NCBI GenBank assembly: GCA_005788145.1
Contig: SXYY01000032.1
Location: 1 to 7,581, forward strand
From: Bacteroidota bacterium
GTDB taxonomy: Bacteria; Bacteroidota; Bacteroidia; NS11-12g; UBA955
Reading direction: 5' to 3'
DNA length: 7,581 bases
Below, one piece after another: positions 4,848 through 7,581 of this stretch; the first letter of the stretch is position 1, and every line of letters starts with the position of its first letter. The translations under genes were made by a program, and so were the position numbers. The notes beneath the pieces are model-generated. The model was not told the origin of the DNA. It searched no databases and worked only from the letters and a program-made list of their open reading frames with translations.

Positions 4848-6296
4848 ATGACAGACAAAAAGGCACACGAAATTTCTTGGCAAGAATGCCTTACCATTAT
4901 CCGTGACAACGTCACACCCCAGAGTTTTAAGACTTGGTTTGAGCCAATCAAGGCGGTCAAATTGGCCAACAAAGTGCTCACCATCCAAGTCCCTAGCCAA
5001 TTTTTTTATGAATGGCTAGAAGAACACTACGTTCAGTTGCTGCACAAAACCTTAAAGAAAGTTATCGGCCCAACCGCCAAGTTGGAATACAACATCATCG
5101 TGGAAACCTCTGCTCCGGGCCACGACACAACCCCATACACCATCAACCTACCCACAGGTAGCAATTCTACCAAATCAGTACAGAATGAGTTGGGAATGCC
5201 CATCAACATGGACACACCCATCAAAAACCCATTCATCATCCCTGGTTTGAAGAGAATGAACATCGATAGCCAATTGAATCCCCGCTACACCTTCGACAAT
5301 TTTGTAGAAGGCGACTGCAACAAATTGGCAAGAAATGCAGGATTGGCCATCGCACAAAAACCCGGCGGAACAGCATTCAACCCTTTGATGGTCTTCGGTG
5401 GCTGCGGATTGGGAAAAACCCACCTCGCCCACGCCATTGGTAACTTGATCAAGCAAACCCACAAGCAAAAAGTGGTCGTGTTTGTGAGTGCCGAAAAATT
5501 CATCAACCAATTTATCGACTCAGCCAAGCAAGGCAACAACAACCAATTCATCAATTTCTACCAATACCTCGACGTATTGATCGTTGATGATGTTCAGTTT
5601 TTTGCCAAAAAAGAGCGTACGCAAGAGATTTTCTTCCAGATCTTCAACCACCTGCACCAAAACGGCAAGCAAATCATCCTTACTTGCGACCGTGCACCCA
5701 AGGATTTGAAGAACATGGACGAGCGTCTTCTTTCCCGTTTCAAATGGGGCTTGAGTGCAGATTTGAATACCCCCGATTTTGATACCCGCGTTTCCATTTT
5801 GGAAAACAAAATGTACCAAGATGGCATTACCCTCAACCGCGATGTGGTTGAGTATTTGGCCCACAACATCGACACCAACGTGCGTGAATTGGAAGGTGCC
5901 TTGATTTCTTTGTTGGCGCAGGCCAGTTTGACACGCAAACAGCTCGACCTCAACCTCGCAAAGCAAATCGTGAAGAATTTCGTCAAGAATTCTACCCGAG
6001 AAATTAGCATAGAGTACATTCAGAAGTTGGTTTGTGACTTCTACAACATTCCAGTTGAAGCGGTTAAATCCAAAACCCGTAAACGCGAAATTGTACAAGC
6101 CCGTCAGATTGCCATGTATTTCACGAAAGACCTCACAAAAGCTTCTTTGAAAAACATTGGTATCTTCTTCGGTGGCCGTGATCACTCTACTGTGATTCAC
6201 GCTTGTCAAACTGTGAACGACTTGATCGAAACCGATAAGAAATTCCGCCACGACGTGGAAGAAATCGAAAAGCGCATCAAGATCAATACTTTCTAA
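4848..6296 (+). CDS. dnaA: Chromosomal replication initiator protein DnaA
   Basis: DnaA-ATP binds DnaA boxes, opens the origin and helps load the replicative helicase. The 482-residue product is full length (family about 440-480). Domain I is about 1-85 (WQECLTIIRDNVTPQSFKTW at 11-30), a poorly conserved linker about 86-145, the AAA+ domain about 146-380, and domain IV about 385-482. Visible motifs are Walker A GGCGLGKT (184-191), Walker B LIVDDVQFF (244-252), sensor I LTCDR (278-282), box VII RLLSRFKWGL (293-302) with the Arg297 finger, sensor II NVRELEGAL (344-352), and the DNA-binding signature GGRDHSTVIHA (442-452). Cys186 occupies the Walker A position that is usually Thr or Val, and Cys280 is where sensor I usually has Ser. 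The ATG start gives a normal domain I; no Shine-Dalgarno is seen upstream. The gene stands alone in its transcription direction after a 219-base gap rich in repeats. Confidence 0.98.
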   Translation: MTDKKAHEISWQECLTIIRDNVTPQSFKTWFEPIKAVKLANKVLTIQVPSQFFYEWLEEHYVQLLHKTLKKVIGPTAKLEYNIIVETSAPGHDTTPYTINLPTGSNSTKSVQNELGMPINMDTPIKNPFIIPGLKRMNIDSQLNPRYTFDNFVEGDCNKLARNAGLAIAQKPGGTAFNPLMVFGGCGLGKTHLAHAIGNLIKQTHKQKVVVFVSAEKFINQFIDSAKQGNNNQFINFYQYLDVLIVDDVQFFAKKERTQEIFFQIFNHLHQNGKQIILTCDRAPKDLKNMDERLLSRFKWGLSADLNTPDFDTRVSILENKMYQDGITLNRDVVEYLAHNIDTNVRELEGALISLLAQASLTRKQLDLNLAKQIVKNFVKNSTREISIEYIQKLVCDFYNIPVEAVKSKTRKREIVQARQIAMYFTKDLTKASLKNIGIFFGGRDHSTVIHACQTVNDLIETDKKFRHDVEEIEKRIKINTF

Positions 6297-6394
6297 TCAA
6301 ACCGTGGCCTAAACGCACCGTCGTTCTGAACCACGAATCATTTTCCATTTTTTGGAATAGGACGCCAAACCCGAGAACACAACACTGACAAGTC

Positions 6395-6772
6395 ATGTTA
6401 AAGTTTTATCGTTCCTTTCGTTTTGCCCTGAATGGATTGTGGTTGCTCCTTAGCACGGAGCGAAACTTCCGAATCATGGGTGTTGTTTGCATCATCGTAA
6501 ACATTGCGGGATTTTCACTTGATGCCTATGGCGAACACCTCAACCGATTTGAATGGGCCATCATTTGGGCCGCAATGGGATTGGTTTTTGTGTCGGAAGG
6601 ATTAAATACGGCCCTCGAAACAACCATTGATGTACTTCACCCTGATAAACATCCGATGATTGGTCGCGCCAAGGACATGGCAGCGGGAGCCACACTCTCT
6701 GCAAGTATCGTATCAATCATCATTGGGATTTACATCTTCGCACCACACGTGATGTCGATTCTGCAAAATTGA
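6395..6772 (+). CDS. dgkA: Diacylglycerol kinase / undecaprenol kinase, integral membrane DgkA family
   Basis: Small trimeric inner-membrane kinases of this family use ATP to phosphorylate diacylglycerol (E. coli type) or undecaprenol (Gram-positive type), feeding phospholipid recycling or the cell-wall lipid carrier. The 125 residues match the family length. An amphipathic N-terminal helix (FYRSFRFALNGLWLLLSTERNFR) carries Glu23, matching metal-ligand Glu28 of E. coli. Membrane segments are about 27-43, 53-68 and 98-117. The catalytic signature EGLNTALETTIDVL (68-81) has Glu68, Asn71 and Glu75, and GRAKDMAAGA (90-99) has the conserved Lys93 and Asp94. The lipid substrate cannot be decided from sequence. 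The 98-base gap before it shows only a weak 5-bp inverted repeat (6343-6357) and no clear promoter, so read-through from dnaA is possible. It converges with aspS across 9 bases. Confidence 0.93.
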   Translation: MLKFYRSFRFALNGLWLLLSTERNFRIMGVVCIIVNIAGFSLDAYGEHLNRFEWAIIWAAMGLVFVSEGLNTALETTIDVLHPDKHPMIGRAKDMAAGATLSASIVSIIIGIYIFAPHVMSILQN

Positions 6773-6781
6773 TCTGAAAAA

Positions 6782-7581
6782 TTAAAAGCCCAGTTCCTTA
6801 AGCTGCTTGGCGTCAATTTCGCTGGGGGCGTCAATCATCACATCCCTACCGCTGTTATTCTTTGGGAAGGCAATGTAATCGCGGATGCTCTCCGACCCCC
6901 CGAACAAACTGCACAAACGGTCAAATCCAAACGCCAATCCACCATGTGGGGGCGCACCGTATTCAAATGCATTCATCAAGAAACCAAACTGTGCTTGCGC
7001 CTCTTCTTTGCTGAAACCAAGCAAGTCAAACATGCGAGATTGCAATGCGCGGTCGAAAATACGAATTGAACCGCCTCCAATTTCTACACCGTTGATCACC
7101 AAATCGTAAGCATCGGCACGCACTTTTCCTGGATCGGTGTGCATCAACGCAATATCCTGTGGCAACGGACTTGTGAATGGGTGGTGCATGGCATGCCAAC
7201 GACCACTCTCCTCGTCGTGTTCCAACAATGGGAAATCCAATACCCAGAGTGGTTTATAATTGAAAGGATCCCTCAATCCCAACTCAGAGCCCATCAACAA
7301 ACGCAACTCGTTCAATTGTTTGCGCGTTTTGTGCAACTCTCCAGCCAAAAGCAAGATCAAATCGCCGGGTTCAGCACCAAACGCTTCTTTCCAAGCCGAC
7401 AAAGCCTCAGCGTCATAGAATTTATCAACCGAACTCTTCGCTGTGCCATCTGCTTCGATCCTACACCAAACCAATCCTTTGGCCCCAATTTGAGGACGTT
7501 TTACAAAATCCGTCAATCCATCCAACTGCTTGCGGGTATAGCCCCCTGCTCCTTTGGCACAGATACCAATCACAGAATCCA
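6782..7581 (-). CDS. aspS: Aspartyl-tRNA synthetase, C-terminal part
   Basis: AspRS charges tRNA-Asp (or both Asp and Asn tRNAs in non-discriminating forms) with aspartate using ATP. The frame stays open to the right edge, so 265 complete codons are visible of a bacterial enzyme of about 580-590; the anticodon-binding domain and class II motifs 1 and 2 lie outside. The visible part begins in the bacterial-specific GAD insertion (GAKGLVWCRIEADG and DLILLLAGELHKT). It continues with PLWVLDFPLLEHD, AMHHPFTSPLPQDIAL and the substrate-site segment YDLVINGVEIGGGSIRIFD, and ends with class II motif 3 GGLAFGFDRL (about bases 6914-6943) and IRDYIAFPKNNSGRDVM. A GTG at 7571-7573 is internal, not the start. 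Whether it is the discriminating type cannot be judged, because the diagnostic N-terminal region is missing. No terminator is visible in the 9-base gap to dgkA. Confidence 0.96.
   Translation of the reverse strand, partial: DSVIGICAKGAGGYTRKQLDGLTDFVKRPQIGAKGLVWCRIEADGTAKSSVDKFYDAEALSAWKEAFGAEPGDLILLLAGELHKTRKQLNELRLLMGSELGLRDPFNYKPLWVLDFPLLEHDEESGRWHAMHHPFTSPLPQDIALMHTDPGKVRADAYDLVINGVEIGGGSIRIFDRALQSRMFDLLGFSKEEAQAQFGFLMNAFEYGAPPHGGLAFGFDRLCSLFGGSESIRDYIAFPKNNSGRDVMIDAPSEIDAKQLKELGF

Noticed and set aside
5520..6251. A 243-codon open frame on the minus strand, antisense to dnaA
   Set aside because: The plus strand here encodes the complete AAA+ and DNA-binding motifs of DnaA. The antisense translation has no recognisable domain, and long antisense frames are a common by-product of codon bias.
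6343..6357. TTCCA/TGGAA inverted repeat after dnaA as a terminator
   Set aside because: The stem is only 5 bp of weak content and the T-run lies in the loop rather than after the stem.
7571..7573. GTG as a start codon for the aspS frame
   Set aside because: The visible protein begins in the middle of the GAD domain, so more than half of AspRS must lie beyond the right edge.
1..7581. Mobile element, CRISPR array, toxin-antitoxin or defence system
   Set aside because: No transposase, integrase, regularly spaced repeat, tRNA-flanked junction or cluster of unknown accessory genes is visible; all but one gene belong to well-known families.

Overview
The window looks like ordinary chromosome of a Bacteroidota bacterium. 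Three things point there: two upstream regions carry the Bacteroidota-type -7 element TAnnTTTG, none of the visible start codons has a convincing Shine-Dalgarno sequence, and the protein set fits (a stand-alone methylmalonyl-CoA mutase large subunit, a DUF7935-like small protein, an FtsX/MacB-type permease, and a DnaA with an RLLSRFKWGL box VII). The genus cannot be named from the sequence. No tRNA, rRNA, CRISPR array, insertion sequence or phage gene is visible.

Layout, left to right. 1-581 (+) is the C-terminal half of gcvT (glycine cleavage T protein), cut by the window edge. It converges on a two-gene minus-strand unit across a 226-base gap that holds a terminator hairpin and a second, unexplained stem-loop. 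The minus-strand unit is an A-type Fe-S carrier (2053-2409) followed 3 bases later by an ABC-transporter permease (808-2049). A compact divergent promoter region (2410-2478) separates it from a plus-strand pair: a one-TM DUF7935-like protein (2479-3054) and, 14 bases on, a methylmalonyl-CoA mutase large subunit (3069-4628). A 219-base intergenic region rich in inverted repeats, direct repeats and phased A-tracts precedes dnaA (4848-6296). After 98 bases with little structure comes a diacylglycerol/undecaprenol kinase (6395-6772). It ends 9 bases from the convergent 3' end of aspS (6782-7581, minus), cut by the right edge.

How the genes relate. Most are housekeeping functions: one-carbon metabolism, Fe-S cluster delivery, replication initiation, lipid-carrier phosphorylation and tRNA charging. 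Pairs that look co-transcribed are the Fe-S carrier with the permease and DUF7935 with the mutase; both start from the same intergenic region, where each -7 element lies only 4-5 bases from its ATG, suggesting leaderless or nearly leaderless mRNAs. The mutase has no B12-binding domain, so it needs a separate cobalamin-binding subunit encoded outside the window.

No clear new defence, mobile or biosynthetic system is present. The most interesting non-coding signals are the mirrored promoter architecture around 2410-2478 and the bent-DNA/repeat architecture upstream of dnaA. The most interesting gene-level question is what the DUF7935-like membrane protein does beside the mutase.
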